The notes beneath the pieces are model-generated. The model had not been told where the DNA came from. It made no database searches and worked only from the letters and a program-made list of their open reading frames with translations. Positions 28,571-38,161 of a DNA stretch of 38,161 nt are shown piece after piece. The stretch comes from Deinococcus sp. (GTDB lineage Bacteria > Deinococcota > Deinococci > Deinococcales > Deinococcaceae). The number at the start of each line of letters is the position of its first letter. Position 1 is the stretch's first letter. The position numbers and the translations under genes were made by a program. The stretch lies in NCBI RefSeq assembly GCF_018260555.1, contig NZ_JAGLBB010000026.1, positions 1 through 38,161 of the forward strand, given 5' to 3'.

Positions 28571-29463
28571 CACATAGCATGAACACCGCCCCGAACGCTA
28601 CCGCCTCTCAGAGCTTCGCAGTCGTCACGGACGGCGGACTGGACGCCTACCCTTCCCTGCTCAATGACGTGCCCGTCGCGCCGTTCTCCGTGACCTTCGG
28701 GGACACCAGTTACCGCATGAACGAGATCAGCCGCGCGGAGCTGTTCCGCCTGCTGGAAACCAACCCGAACCACCCGACCAGCAGCCAGCCGACCCCGCAG
28801 GAGTGGATGGACGCCGTGAGGCACGCCGGGATGCGGGACACGCTGTGCCTGACCATCAGCCCCGGCCTGAGCGGCAGCATGAACGCCGCCGAGCAGGCCC
28901 GTCAGGCGCTGGGCGAGGAATTCAACCTGACCCTGCATGACAGCGGCACCCTCAGCGGCGCGCAGGCTTTCCAGCTGCACGCGGCGTGCACGGCCGCCGC
29001 GCGCGGCGAGACGGTGGAGACCGCCCGCGCATGGATGCGCGAAGTCCACGCGGAAACCGAGCTGTACTTCACCATCGAGACGCTGGAGTACCTGCGCCGG
29101 GGCGGGCGAATCGGGCGGGTGCAGGCCACGCTGGGCGGCCTGCTGAACCTCAAGCCCGTGGTCACGGTGGACAAGCAGAGCGGAACGTACACGAACGTGG
29201 GCCGCGCCCGCTCGTACCGGGGTGGCATGGAGGCGATCGCCACGCAGGTCACGCGCCGCTACGGCGAGGGCACGCCGCTGCGCGTGGGTCTGCTGTTCGG
29301 CAGTGTCCGGGAGGACGCCGACGAGGTGCTGGCCCACCTGAAAGGCCGTCATCCGATCGTGTGGTCCGACATGACAGGCGTGAACCCGGTCCTGAACGTG
29401 CATACCGGCCCGCGCAGCATTGGCCTCGCCGTAGCGCCCGGCGCGTGGCCCTGGGAACGCTGA
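28567..29463 (+). CDS. DegV-family fatty-acid-binding protein
   Basis: The 298-aa protein has the DegV fold that binds fatty acids, often for fatty-acid kinase. Features are FAVVTDGGLDAYPSLLND, PTSSQPTPQEW, LCLTISPGLSGSMNAAEQA (serine loop), HDSGTLSGAQAFQLHAA, and ETLEYLRRGGRIGRVQATLGGLLNLKPVV. The typical DSxx(D/S)L segment is DGGLDAYPSL here, so the first serine is replaced by glycine. The ATG at 28567 overlaps the preceding stop codon, and GGAG lies 6 nt upstream inside that gene, so translation is coupled. A strong hairpin follows. Confidence 0.94.
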   Translation: MTHSMNTAPNATASQSFAVVTDGGLDAYPSLLNDVPVAPFSVTFGDTSYRMNEISRAELFRLLETNPNHPTSSQPTPQEWMDAVRHAGMRDTLCLTISPGLSGSMNAAEQARQALGEEFNLTLHDSGTLSGAQAFQLHAACTAAARGETVETARAWMREVHAETELYFTIETLEYLRRGGRIGRVQATLGGLLNLKPVVTVDKQSGTYTNVGRARSYRGGMEAIATQVTRRYGEGTPLRVGLLFGSVREDADEVLAHLKGRHPIVWSDMTGVNPVLNVHTGPRSIGLAVAPGAWPWER

Positions 29464-29484
29464 GAAGCCCTCGGCAGCAGGCGG

Positions 29485-29517
29485 GGGGAGGGACACCCGT
29501 GCGTGGTGTCTCTCCCC
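29485..29517. terminator. Bidirectional terminator between degV-like gene and dppC
   Basis: GGGGAGGGACACC (29485-29497) pairs over 13 positions with GGTGTCTCTCCCC (29505-29517), with one G-T pair and a 7-nt loop. It sits midway between two convergent genes. Confidence 0.75.
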
Positions 29518-29540
29518 TCCTCTGTCAACTCCCGACCAGC

Positions 29541-30536
29541 CTACTGCGTGCTGCGGGGGTCCAGCACGTCGCGCAGGCCGTCGCCGAGCAGGTTAAAGCC
29601 CAGCACGGTCAGCAGGATGGCCAGACCGGGGAACAGCATGGTCCAGGGGGCGTCGATGTAGTACTGGCGGCCGTCGCTGATCATGGTGCCCCATTCCGGC
29701 AGGGGCGGCTGCGCGCCGATGCCCAGGAAGCCCAGCGCGGCCACTTCGATGGTGGCGGTGGCGATGCTCAGGGCGCCCTGCACGATCAGCGGTGAGAGGC
29801 TGTTCGGCAGGACGTGCCGGAACATCATGCGGCCCTGCGAGGCGCCCAGCGCCCCGGCGGCCTGCACGAACTCGCGTTCGCGGATCGACAGCACCACGGC
29901 GCGCGCCAGTCGCATGTACACGGGCACCTGCACGAGCGACACGGCCAGCATGGCAGTCACGAGTTGCGGACTGTTCAGCGCGAACAGGCGGTCCATGGCG
30001 GCGATCAGGAACGGCGGGTCGCTGGCGCTGAAGATGCTGGCAAAGCCGATGGCAAGCAGGATGCTGGGGAAGGCGAGCATCACGTCCGTCAGGTAGCCCA
30101 GGACGCTGTCCAGCCACCCACCAAAGTACCCGGCGAGCAGGCCCAGCAGCGTGCCCAGCAGCAGGGCGAGGATGGTGCTGACCACCCCGACTTTCAGGCT
30201 GATACGGGTTCCGTGCAGGGTACGGGTCATGATGTCGCGGCCCAGGTTGTCGGTCCCGAAGGGCGCGCGCCAGACGTTCACCTGGCCGGTCACGGGATCC
30301 TTGTACGCCTCGGCCACGTCCTTGTCCCACAGGGCGCTGAGGCTCGGCGGCTTGAGAATCAGGCTGTAATTCCGGTCCACGGTGGGGTCGTAGGGTTTCA
30401 GTACGCTGGCGAACACGGCCAGCAGCACGAAGGCGCCCACGATGACCGCGCCGACCTTACCGGGCGCGCTGCGGCGAAAACGGCGCCAGAAGATGCTGTC
30501 CTGGCGGGCTGCGGGCGTGGTGGTTGCAGTTGTCAT
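29541..30536 (-). CDS. dppC: Oligopeptide/dipeptide ABC transporter permease (DppC type)
   Basis: The 331-aa inner-membrane permease has an N-terminal helix (GAVIVGAFVLLAVFASVL, about 30-47) and then a periplasmic segment with FGTDNLGRDIMTRTLHGTR, the signature of DppC-type subunits. Five further helices follow, and the EAA loop is AAGALGASQGRMMFRHVLPNSLSPLIV. The C-terminal GDGLRDVLDPRS is typical. It pairs with DppB encoded 17 nt upstream. No ATPase gene follows; the next gene is convergent, so the ATPases must come from elsewhere. The sequence before the ATG has only a weak GGGA as ribosome-binding site. Confidence 0.95.
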   Translation of the reverse strand: MTTATTTPAARQDSIFWRRFRRSAPGKVGAVIVGAFVLLAVFASVLKPYDPTVDRNYSLILKPPSLSALWDKDVAEAYKDPVTGQVNVWRAPFGTDNLGRDIMTRTLHGTRISLKVGVVSTILALLLGTLLGLLAGYFGGWLDSVLGYLTDVMLAFPSILLAIGFASIFSASDPPFLIAAMDRLFALNSPQLVTAMLAVSLVQVPVYMRLARAVVLSIREREFVQAAGALGASQGRMMFRHVLPNSLSPLIVQGALSIATATIEVAALGFLGIGAQPPLPEWGTMISDGRQYYIDAPWTMLFPGLAILLTVLGFNLLGDGLRDVLDPRSTQ

Positions 30537-30553
30537 GAGGTCACTTTTTCCCT

Positions 30554-31582
30554 TCAGCTGTACTGGATGCGGGGGTCGAGGGCCGCGTAACTGAGATCGA
30601 CCAGCAGGTTGGCCACACTGACGACCAGCGCAGCGAAGATCACGCCGCCCTGAATGATCGGGTAATCACGCTGACTGATCGCGTCGTACACCCACGAACC
30701 GATACCGGGCCACGAGAAGATCGTTTCGGTCAGCACGGCCCCGCCCAGCAGCGCGCCCGCCTGCAGGCCGATGACGGTCACGACCGGCAGCAGCGCGTTC
30801 CGCAGCGTGTGTTTCAGGACCACCGCCCGGCCGCTCAGGCCCTTGGCACGCGCGGTCCGCACGTAATCCTGGCCCAGCACGTCCAGCATCGAGGAGCGGG
30901 TGATGCGGGCGATGATCGCCAGCGGAATGGTGCCCAGCGCGATGGCAGGCAGCACGAGGTGCCTCACGGCGTCCCAGGCGGCGGCCGGTTGCCCGCGCAG
31001 CAGACCGTCCAGAACGTAGAAGCCTGTGATGCGCTCGATGCTCACCGACGAACCCAGGCGGGCGCTGGGGGGCAACCAGCCGAGTTTCACGGCGAAGAAG
31101 TACGACAGCAGCAGGCCCAACCAGAAGACCGGCATGCTCACCCCGATCAGCGAGATGGTCGTGGCGAGGTTATCCCAGATACTGTTGCGGCGCAGGGCCG
31201 CCAGAATCCCGGCGGGCATGCCGACCACCAGCGCGAACAGCAGCGCGGCAACGCTCAGTTCGGCGGTGGCCGGAAATCGGGCTTTCAGGTCGTCCCGGAC
31301 AGGAATATTGCTCTTGATACCGCTGCCCAGGTCACCCTGTAGCAGCGCGCTCATGTACTTCGGGTACTGGGCGTCCAGGGGGTTGGAGGGGTTGAAGAAC
31401 CAGGGTTTGTTCAGGCCGAGTTGCTCGCGCAGCGCGGCGGCCGCTTCGGGCGTGGCGCGTTCGCCGAGCATCGCCACGGCCGGATCACCGGGAATCGAGC
31501 GGACGAACACGAACACGACCAGGCTGATGCCCAGCATGACCAGCAGGGTGCGGAAGATTCGGCGGATCAGGTAACTGCCCAA
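30554..31582 (-). CDS. dppB: Oligopeptide/dipeptide ABC transporter permease (DppB type)
   Basis: The 342-aa inner-membrane permease begins SYLIRRIFRTLLVMLGISLVVFVFVRSIPGDPA, the hallmark N-terminus of DppB. Six membrane helices and the EAA loop TARAKGLSGRAVVLKHTLRNALLPVVTVIGLQ are present. The start is a TTG at 31582, well supported by AAGGAGG 6 nt upstream. It lies 184 nt after dppA, with a hairpin between them, and 17 nt before dppC. Confidence 0.95.
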   Translation of the reverse strand: MGSYLIRRIFRTLLVMLGISLVVFVFVRSIPGDPAVAMLGERATPEAAAALREQLGLNKPWFFNPSNPLDAQYPKYMSALLQGDLGSGIKSNIPVRDDLKARFPATAELSVAALLFALVVGMPAGILAALRRNSIWDNLATTISLIGVSMPVFWLGLLLSYFFAVKLGWLPPSARLGSSVSIERITGFYVLDGLLRGQPAAAWDAVRHLVLPAIALGTIPLAIIARITRSSMLDVLGQDYVRTARAKGLSGRAVVLKHTLRNALLPVVTVIGLQAGALLGGAVLTETIFSWPGIGSWVYDAISQRDYPIIQGGVIFAALVVSVANLLVDLSYAALDPRIQYS

Positions 31583-31654
31583 GGCGGGCCTCCTTGCGTG
31601 GGATCACGGGAACTGACGTGCGGGTGTGTGCGGGCAGGGGGTCGAGCGGCAAGG

Positions 31655-31695
31655 GCGGAGCAGCCTCCTCCCGGTAGTGGGCGGGGCTGCTCCGC
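31655..31695 (-). terminator. Hairpin between dppA and dppB
   Basis: GCGGAGCAGCC (31655-31665) and GGCTGCTCCGC (31685-31695) form a perfect 11-bp stem with a 19-nt loop on the minus strand. Such structures after binding-protein genes usually stop most transcripts or protect the upstream mRNA, so that more binding protein than permease is made. Confidence 0.65.
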
Positions 31696-31766
31696 AGGGT
31701 CGGGCTCAGGAAGTCAGGGTTGAACAGGAACGCGGGCCGGAGTTACTGGCGGCGCGCTTCCCCGAC

Positions 31767-33347
<1,581 letters not shown>

Positions 33348-33435
33348 ACCTCCGGTTTGCCTTCATGTCGGTGACGTGGCACGGGGGCCGCGTTCCCTTC
33401 ATGACAGCAGGCTGATAAAGATCAGGCGTGTGCTC

Positions 33436-33464
33436 AGGCTAGTGGCGTTTGAGGGCTGAGTCAA
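33436..33464 (-). promoter_or_regulatory. Sigma-70-type promoter of the dpp operon
   Basis: On the minus strand TTGACT (33464 to 33459), a 17-bp spacer and TAGCCT (33441 to 33436) form a good housekeeping promoter. The expected start near 33429 gives a leader of about 85 nt to dppA. It is the best -35/-10 pair in the window. Confidence 0.7.
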
Positions 33465-33510
33465 GATTCAGGTGCGCAAGCATACCCACCCTTACATTCC
33501 ACCTGTGACT

Positions 33511-33576
33511 GCCCTTCCTCCTCGCATCCGCTCGGATTGATTCAGAACTGCAGCGAATCAATCGGAATCCGCATGA
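33511..33576 (-). repeat. Palindromic element, head fragment
   Basis: Read on the minus strand it starts with TGCGGATTCCG, has hairpin I GATTGATTC / GAATCAATC and the linker CCGAGCGGATGCGAG, and ends there; no tail follows. The flanking triplet is TGA (33574-33576). Confidence 0.75.
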
Positions 33577-33690
33577 TTCATCTGGCCGCCGGGACTGCGC
33601 CGGATTCCCTGCTGCACGCGCGGAACGCGCCTGTCTTCCTCTAGCGTCTGACCGGATGGACCGGTTCTTGCGAGTCATGCCGCCGGACTC
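33577..33690 (-). repeat. Palindromic element, heavily decayed type A copy
   Basis: Read on the minus strand, CCATCCGGTCAGACGC, then GGCGCGTTCCGCGCGTGCAG, GGAATCCGGCGCAGTCCCGG follow the order of linker, tail start and hairpin II of type A copies. It is joined to the head fragment at 33511-33576 and lies directly behind the nanE remnant, whose reading frame runs into it. Confidence 0.45.
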
Positions 33691-33739
33691 CACAGGATGG
33701 GAACCGTCACCCTGCGTGACGGGCGACGCAGGGCGTCCA

Positions 33740-34107
33740 CGAACCAGCGAGCGGGTCACGTGGTCCGGGCGGGTGATGGCGCTGCCCACCACGACCGCGT
33801 GCGCGCCGGTCGCGAGTGCCTGCCCGGCCAGCGCGGGGCTGTTCAGCGAGTCCGGCTGCGCCTGCATGGTCAGGCCGATGAGCGCCGCGTCCGTCACGGC
33901 CCGTACGGCGCGGATATCCCCGGGCGAGCGCAGGCGCAGGGCGGAGGCGCCGCCCAGCAGCGCCGCGCGGCTCAGGGCGACGATATGGGCGACCTCGCGT
34001 AGCGGGCTGCCGTCGTCGGCCTGCACGCTCACGATCAACGTGCCGCGCAGGGCCTCCAGACGCGCGGGCAACACGAAAGGCAGACCGCTCGGGGAGAGGC
34101 TGTTCAT
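33740..34107 (-). pseudogene. nanE: N-acetylmannosamine-6-phosphate 2-epimerase remnant with internal deletion
   Basis: The first 80 residues match NanE: LRGTLIVSVQADDGSPL, ALLGGASALRLRSPGDIRAVRAVTDAALIGLT. The frame then jumps to the C-terminal end, PALAGQALATGAHAVVVGSAITRPDHVTRSLV. About 110 residues of the TIM barrel, including the catalytic Lys region and the TTLSGYT block, are missing without a frameshift. After residue 122 the frame continues into repeat-element sequence to 33439. The promoter is intact: TACACT (34120 to 34115) stands 7 nt before the ATG at 34107, the leaderless pattern. The deletion removes the active site, so it should not work as an epimerase. It is divergent from nagZ, a functional partner in amino-sugar recycling. 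Confidence 0.75.
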
Positions 34108-34203
34108 GCGCGCCAGTGTAGCCGGAGGCTGGGCTCCCCCCTGGCTTACCGGTCCTGACCACCTGCGCGGCGCACCGGGACGCGCCTGCCGTACCCTGAT
34201 CGC

Positions 34204-35748
<1,545 letters not shown>

Positions 35749-35899
35749 ATCGGCAGGGTGGGAGCGGCGCCCTGACATACCCACCGGGACACAGCGGCGC
35801 GCCGGCCACGCGCAGACGGGCCGCGAGCCGGGCATTCGGGCAGCCAGGCATCGCTGAGGTGGCGCGGAGAATGGACCTCTGCCACCCACCGCCCGCTGC

Positions 35900-36040
35900 T
35901 TATACGGATTCCGATTGAGTCGGTGCAGTTCTGAATCAATCCGAGCGGACTCGAGTAGGAACAGCAGACGCCCCTTCGCGGCATGGAGCCGCAGGCGGCG
36001 CTTTTCCGACTGTGGCGCAGTGGAGCGGCAGTCCGTCTGA
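35900..36040 (+). repeat. Complete palindromic transposable element, type B
   Basis: The 135-bp core (35903-36037) begins TACGGATTCCGATTGA and ends CGGCAGTCCGTC. Hairpin I arms are GATTGA / TCAATC; the tail is type B with CGCCCCTTCGCGGC and GCCGCAGGCGGC. The flanking triplets are TTA on the left and TGA on the right, which do not match; the right one is shared with the next copy. With that copy it explains 275 bp of the 735-bp gap between nagZ and the acyl-CoA dehydrogenase. Confidence 0.85.
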
Positions 36041-36176
36041 TACGGACTCCGATTGAATGGGCTGCAAAGCCCTCGCAATCCGAGCGAAGCGAGTGGGAGT
36101 AGGGCGGGTTCCGGAGGTGCAGCCGGCAATCCGGTGAAGTTCCGGATTGTTGGCGAAACAAACGGAATCCGTATGA
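36038..36176 (+). repeat. Complete palindromic transposable element, type A
   Basis: The 133-bp core (36041-36173) begins TACGGACTCCGATTGAATGG and ends CGGAATCCGTA, with TGA direct repeats on both sides (36038-36040, 36174-36176). Hairpin II is GCCGGCAATCCGG / CCGGATTGTTGGC, with changes on both arms relative to the 15199 and 17212 copies. It sits back to back with the type B copy. Confidence 0.85.
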
Positions 36177-36405
36177 AACGTCCCTTGCCGTCTGGCGCCT
36201 CCTGTCCTGTGGCAGCCCGCGTCTCGATGTGCGGCACGTTCCTCCACTGCGGCTGGATATGCTTGAAAGCGGCGGGGTCTGACCGCTCCCTGAGGGGCTG
36301 CGGGCAGGGGCTGGCGAAGGCCAGGGTACGTGCGGAGCGGCGCGCCTGGGGGGATGCACGCACCCGCCTGGACTGCTAGATTGAACTGAGTACAAACCCT
36401 ACCCT
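36177..36405. other. Intergenic stretch without recognisable gene
   Basis: No gene on either strand has convincing start signals or family resemblance. A TACCCT hexamer at 36400-36405 may be the -10 of the acyl-CoA dehydrogenase transcript, with TTGAAC at 36381-36386 only 13 bp upstream. Confidence 0.4.
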
Positions 36406-36420
36406 GTTCACGTTGTGAAC
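36406..36420. promoter_or_regulatory. Dyad operator candidate before the acyl-CoA dehydrogenase gene
   Basis: GTTCAC (36406-36411), GTT, GTGAAC (36415-36420) is a perfect 6-bp inverted repeat, directly behind a TACCCT -10-like hexamer and 64 nt before the start codon. TetR-type regulators often bind such sites before fatty-acid and acyl-CoA genes; the regulator here is unknown. Confidence 0.45.
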
Positions 36421-36483
36421 TCGCCGCCCGGCGCGGCCAGCGCCCGCACGGGCCGCGCCGCACGGCCCCCCTGGAGGAACGCC

Positions 36484-37620
36484 ATGAATTTCACCCTGAA
36501 CGACGAACAACGCCAGCTTCAGCAACTCGCCCGTGACTTTACCCGCAAGGAAATCATACCCATCGCCTCCGAGTACGATCAGAAGGAAGAACTGCCCTGG
36601 CAGGTCGTGGAGAAGGCTTTCGAGGTCGGGCTGCTCAACCCCAGCATCCCCGAGCACGCCGGCGGCCTGGGCCTGGGCATGTTCGACGAGTGCCTGATCG
36701 GCGAGGAAATCGCGTACGGCTGCATGGGCATCTACACCGTCCTGATGGCCAGCGAACTGGGAATCGCGCCCGTCCTGATCGGCGGCACCGAGGAGCAGCA
36801 CAAACGCTTCCTGACGCCCCTGACCGAGAAGGCCGGACTGGCCGCCTTCGCCCTGAGCGAACCGAACAACGGTTCGGACGCCGCCAGCATGCACACCACC
36901 GCCACCCTGGACGGCGACGAGTGGGTCCTGAACGGCACCAAGATGTGGATCAGTAACGGCGGCCTGGCCGAGTTCACGGTCGTGTTCGCCACCACCGACC
37001 GCCAGGGCGGGCACCGCGCCACCATCGCGCTCGTCGTGCCCAAGGACGCCCCGGGCTTCAGTTACAACAAGATCAAACACAAGATGGGCCAACGCGCCAG
37101 CCTGACCAGCGAACTGGTGTTTGAGGATGTGCGCGTGCCCAAAGCCAACCAGCTGGGCGGCCTGGGCGACGGCTTTAAGATCGCCATGAAAACGCTCGAC
37201 AAGACCCGCATTCCCGTCGCGGCCGGCTCGGTCGGCATTGCCCGGCGCGCCATGGAGGAAAGCATCAAGTACGCCAAGGACCGCACCGCGTTCGGCAAAC
37301 CCATCGCGGAGTTGCAGGCCATTCAGTTCAAACTGGCCGAGATGGCCATCGGCATCGAGACGGGGCGCCTGATGTACCAGAAGGCCGCGTGGCTGGTCGA
37401 TGCCGGGCAACCCCACGGCTTCGAGAGTGCCATTGCCAAGGCGTACTGCAGCGAGATGGCCTTCAACGCCGCCAACGAGGGCATACAGGTCCACGGCGGG
37501 TACGGCTACGTGGGCGAGTACCCGGTCGAGAAACTGCTGCGGGACGTGAAACTGAACATGATCTACGAAGGCACCAACGAGATCCAGCGGGTCATCATCA
37601 GCCGCAACCTGCTCAAGTAA
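36484..37620 (+). CDS. Acyl-CoA dehydrogenase
   Basis: The 378-aa flavoenzyme oxidises acyl-CoA to enoyl-CoA and passes electrons to ETF. FAD- and substrate-binding blocks are AFALSEPNNGSDAASMHTTA, VLNGTKMWISNGG, and MGQRASLTSELVFEDVRVP. The C-terminal domain has IQVHGGYGYVGEYPVEKLLRDVKLNMIYEGTNEIQR with the catalytic-base candidate E362 in YEGT, the position used by medium- and short-chain enzymes. Chain-length preference cannot be fixed. The ATG at 36484 has GGAGGA 6 nt upstream; the frame is open to 36415 but without homology. The stop TAA is the target triplet of a repeat element. Confidence 0.96.
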   Translation: MNFTLNDEQRQLQQLARDFTRKEIIPIASEYDQKEELPWQVVEKAFEVGLLNPSIPEHAGGLGLGMFDECLIGEEIAYGCMGIYTVLMASELGIAPVLIGGTEEQHKRFLTPLTEKAGLAAFALSEPNNGSDAASMHTTATLDGDEWVLNGTKMWISNGGLAEFTVVFATTDRQGGHRATIALVVPKDAPGFSYNKIKHKMGQRASLTSELVFEDVRVPKANQLGGLGDGFKIAMKTLDKTRIPVAAGSVGIARRAMEESIKYAKDRTAFGKPIAELQAIQFKLAEMAIGIETGRLMYQKAAWLVDAGQPHGFESAIAKAYCSEMAFNAANEGIQVHGGYGYVGEYPVEKLLRDVKLNMIYEGTNEIQRVIISRNLLK

Positions 37621-37718
37621 TACCGATTCCGATTGCTTCGGCGCACTTCCGGATCAATCCGAGCGGCTGCGAGGAGGAGCAGCAGACGCCCCTTCGCGGT
37701 ATCGGCGGCCGTCCGTGT
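37618..37718 (+). repeat. Palindromic element, shortened type B copy in the acyl-CoA dehydrogenase stop codon
   Basis: TAA (37618-37620), the stop codon, is followed directly by TACCGATTCCGATTG, the linker CCGAGCGGCTGCGAGGAGGA and AGCAGACGCCCCTTCGCGG. The central part of the type B tail is missing, and the right end is worn (GGCCGTCCGTGT). Confidence 0.75.
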
Positions 37719-37749
37719 GGACCTGCGTCCGCTCGGCGGCCGGGGGTGT

Positions 37750-38118
<369 letters not shown>

Positions 38119-38161
38119 TGAAATGGGAGCGTCCGGGGCCTATCCCCGGACGTGTCAAAAG
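38119..38161 (-). mobile_element. Right end of an IS200/IS605-type element, continuing beyond the window
   Basis: On the minus strand a perfect 9-bp hairpin, CGTCCGGGG (38152-38144) / CCCCGGACG (38138-38130) with a 5-nt loop, is followed by CTCCCATTTCA and then abruptly by FAH-family coding sequence at 38118. A subterminal hairpin about 10 nt from the tip with no inverted repeat at the tip is the layout of IS200/IS605 right ends, and CTCCCA(C/T)TTCA-like tips are common in TnpB-carrying members. Only 43 bp are visible and no transposase is seen, so the family is a proposal. Confidence 0.45.

Noticed and set aside
33439..33739. The region behind the nanE remnant as a true C-terminal domain
   Set aside because: The reading frame there translates repeat-element sequence also found, in other frames, at several non-coding places in the window.

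Overview
This window comes from a GC-rich bacterium, very probably a Deinococcus. The evidence is a glycolytic pgk/tpiA pair, a RecQ helicase with more than one HRDC domain, the overall gene set, and a recurring promoter style in which a TANNNT hexamer sits 5-8 nt before the start codon, the leaderless-mRNA arrangement known from Deinococcus. The genus is inferred from these features; no database was searched.

Layout. 1-4100: pgk, a VOC/glyoxalase-type gene, tpiA and asnS on the + strand. 4200-6700: PhzF-like isomerase, Cof-type HAD phosphatase and a DUF1622-like membrane protein (+). 6680-9962: recQ, a small uncharacterised protein and a small membrane protein (-). 9998-13290: remnant of a GNAT acetyltransferase, typA/bipA, and a second GNAT gene cut by one in-frame stop (-). 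13410-15056: B12-dependent acyl-CoA mutase large subunit whose specificity residues look like isobutyryl-CoA mutase (+). 15252-19779: exported repeat protein, glgC and miaA (-). 19960-20361: Hsp20 (+). 20694-23159: small membrane protein, metallo-beta-lactamase-fold hydrolase, purD and tRNA-Leu(CAA), read in that order on -. 23362-25322: SpoU/TrmH rRNA or tRNA methyltransferase overlapping an uncharacterised helical protein (-). 25544-29463: YchJ-like, prohibitin-like, a paralogue of the 9066-9536 protein, a beta-hydroxyacid dehydrogenase and a DegV protein (+). 29541-33344: oligopeptide ABC transporter dppA-dppB-dppC without ATPases (-). 33740-35748: a nanE remnant with a large in-frame deletion beside nagZ. 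36484-37620: acyl-CoA dehydrogenase (+). 37750-38161: C-terminal half of a fumarylacetoacetate-hydrolase-family gene broken by what looks like the right end of an IS200/IS605-type element running off the window.

The most striking non-coding feature is a family of about 134-bp palindromic elements (four complete copies and about nine fragments or remnants) in the intergenic spaces. They share terminal inverted repeats (TACGGANTCCG...), a common 60-bp head with a hairpin, and one of two alternative tails. Three complete copies are flanked by matching 3-bp direct repeats of the form TNA (TTA/TTA, TGA/TGA, TGA/TGA), the hallmark of transposition. Because TGA and TAA are TNA triplets, several copies have landed exactly in a stop codon and the duplication leaves the stop intact. 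Base changes in the hairpins are compensated on the opposite arm.

Functional links: acyl-CoA mutase, beta-hydroxyacid dehydrogenase and acyl-CoA dehydrogenase suggest short branched-chain acyl metabolism, though they are not one operon. nagZ, the nanE remnant and the peptide transporter are compatible with peptidoglycan recycling.
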